From assembly GCA_029069015.1 (NCBI GenBank), contig JAIEBL010000007.1:1-6667 (forward strand): DNA of 6,667 nt, written 5' to 3'. Origin of the DNA: Clostridiales bacterium. GTDB lineage: Bacteria > Bacillota > Clostridia > Christensenellales > Pumilibacteraceae. Positions 5,724 through 6,667 of the stretch are shown here, in pieces. A program made the translations under genes and the position numbers. Position 1 is the first letter of the stretch, and every line of letters begins with the position of its first letter. The notes under the pieces were generated by a model that was not told the origin of the DNA, made no database searches, and saw only the letters and a list, made by a program, of their open reading frames with translations.

Positions 5724-6667
5724 GTGGGCATATTGGGCGTAGACTTTGCGGCGAATGCTTCGAGCAAGGCTATTAAGGAAGATATTTCCCTTTCCGCCGC
5801 TATTACAAAAGGTTCGGGCTCTGCGGGCACGACTGTTGCTGCCGACGGCAACAGTGCGACCTTTGCCTACAACGGCACCAACACCAAGAAAACGAAATCT
5901 TGGAGCGGTGGCGGCGGTATCGTTACCATAGACAACAACATCGGCATGGACGGAACCGTGCAAAGCGTCACCCTGCAAGCGGGCGTCTACAAGCTCGAAG
6001 TGTGGGGCGCGAGCGGCGGTATAAGTTGGGGCGAACACAACACCAGTGGCGGGGCTTTCGGAACGTCGGTAGCCGGTAAAGGCGGTTATTCCTACGGCAC
6101 GGTTACGCTCACCAAAACCACTACGCTCTACGTAGCAGTCGGCGGGCAAGGCTCGGATAAATATTGGAGCGAGAAGAAAACGCCTACCGTCGGCGGCGGC
6201 GGTGGTTGGAACGGCGGTGGCAACGTCATAACGCACATGAGCGGCGGTGGTGGCGGCGCAACGCACATTGCACTCTCTTTGCAGGGTGACGGTCAGCTCA
6301 AAAACTATGCAAGCAACAAAAACGACGTGCTCATCGTAGCGGGTGGGGGCGGCGGCGCTTCCTTTACGGCAGACGCACCGGGACAGAGCCTACTGAACGG
6401 CCGCGGCAGTGCGGGCGGCTTGGTCGGCGGCAACGGCGCGGGTACGTATTCCAACACTTACGGCACTCGTTGCCGCGGCTTGGGTGCGACCACGGACCTA
6501 ACCACGCAAGGCGGTACGCCTGGCGGACACTATTCAAAAACGACCACGAATCACGTTCATACGAAGCATTACGGCATCGAACCCGAAAACGGTTCGTTCG
6601 GTCAGGGCGGACTGGGCGTAGGGTGCGACCACGGCGGCGGCGGTGGTGGCGGCGGCTGGTACGGCGG
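5724..6667 (+). CDS. Glycine-rich, ALK-type domain surface protein, partial (3' end outside window)
   Basis: The frame is open from the codon after a TAG at 5709-5711 to the window end, over 310 codons, with codon use like the other genes. After a non-glycine segment (ASSKAIKEDISLSAAITKG), a Gly-rich (PF12810-like) domain begins about residue 80. Hallmarks are AGVYKLEVWGASGG, KGGYSYGTVTL, TLYVAVGGQG, GGGGGWNGGGN, SGGGGGATHI, VLIVAGGGGGAS and a terminal Gly8 run. Such domains occur in ALK-type receptors and in secreted bacterial proteins, so a surface or extracellular role is likely but unproven. The earliest start codon is GTG 5724, then TTG 5733 and ATG 5946. None has a convincing ribosome-binding site, and the first two give no signal peptide. 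The 5' end is therefore probably truncated, silent, or beside a rearrangement or assembly error. Confidence 0.75.
   Translation, partial: MGILGVDFAANASSKAIKEDISLSAAITKGSGSAGTTVAADGNSATFAYNGTNTKKTKSWSGGGGIVTIDNNIGMDGTVQSVTLQAGVYKLEVWGASGGISWGEHNTSGGAFGTSVAGKGGYSYGTVTLTKTTTLYVAVGGQGSDKYWSEKKTPTVGGGGGWNGGGNVITHMSGGGGGATHIALSLQGDGQLKNYASNKNDVLIVAGGGGGASFTADAPGQSLLNGRGSAGGLVGGNGAGTYSNTYGTRCRGLGATTDLTTQGGTPGGHYSKTTTNHVHTKHYGIEPENGSFGQGGLGVGCDHGGGGGGGGWYG

Noticed and set aside
5661..6266. 201-codon minus-strand frame ending in a Lys-rich tail just before the hairpin
   Set aside because: Most of it is antisense to the glycine-rich coding frame, which has recognisable domain motifs. The hairpin's T run fits a plus-strand terminator, not a minus-strand one.

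Overview
The window reads like a chromosomal segment from an anaerobic Firmicutes/Clostridia-type bacterium of moderately high GC. The grounds are strong GGAGG ribosome-binding sites, sigma-A promoters with TATACT -10 boxes and 17-nt spacers, GTG starts, classical hairpin-plus-T terminators, and protein families common in gut Clostridia. A Christensenellales-like lineage is only a guess. All confidently called genes lie on the + strand.

Layout. Bases 1-391 contain no gene I can support, but they are rich in signals: two perfect DnaA boxes, several near-matches, a perfect 18-bp palindrome resembling a shortened parS, an AT-rich stretch, and a good promoter for the next gene. This looks like a replication-origin-type region or a DnaA-controlled regulatory region. 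Next comes a monocistronic aldose 1-epimerase gene (galM, 392-1408) with its own promoter and terminator.

A second promoter, overlapped by a GTATAC-N7-GTATAC repeat, drives a tight three-gene operon (1678-5197). It encodes a membrane-anchored HSL-type alpha/beta hydrolase, a multi-pass membrane protein of the DUF1624/heparan-alpha-glucosaminide N-acetyltransferase-like family, and an AMP-forming acyl-CoA synthetase. Together these could activate an acid, transfer the acyl group to a surface or membrane acceptor, and hydrolyse it again. That pathway is inferred from family membership and gene order.

After the operon there are two copies of one short dispersed repeat in opposite orientation, separated by the operon's likely terminator, and then a gene-free stretch with three consecutive hairpins. 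The right end (about 5712-6667) is an open frame for a glycine-rich, ALK-type (PF12810-like) protein that runs off the window. Its 5' end has no convincing start, ribosome-binding site or signal peptide, so it may be a truncated or silent cassette, or it may sit beside a rearrangement or assembly junction.
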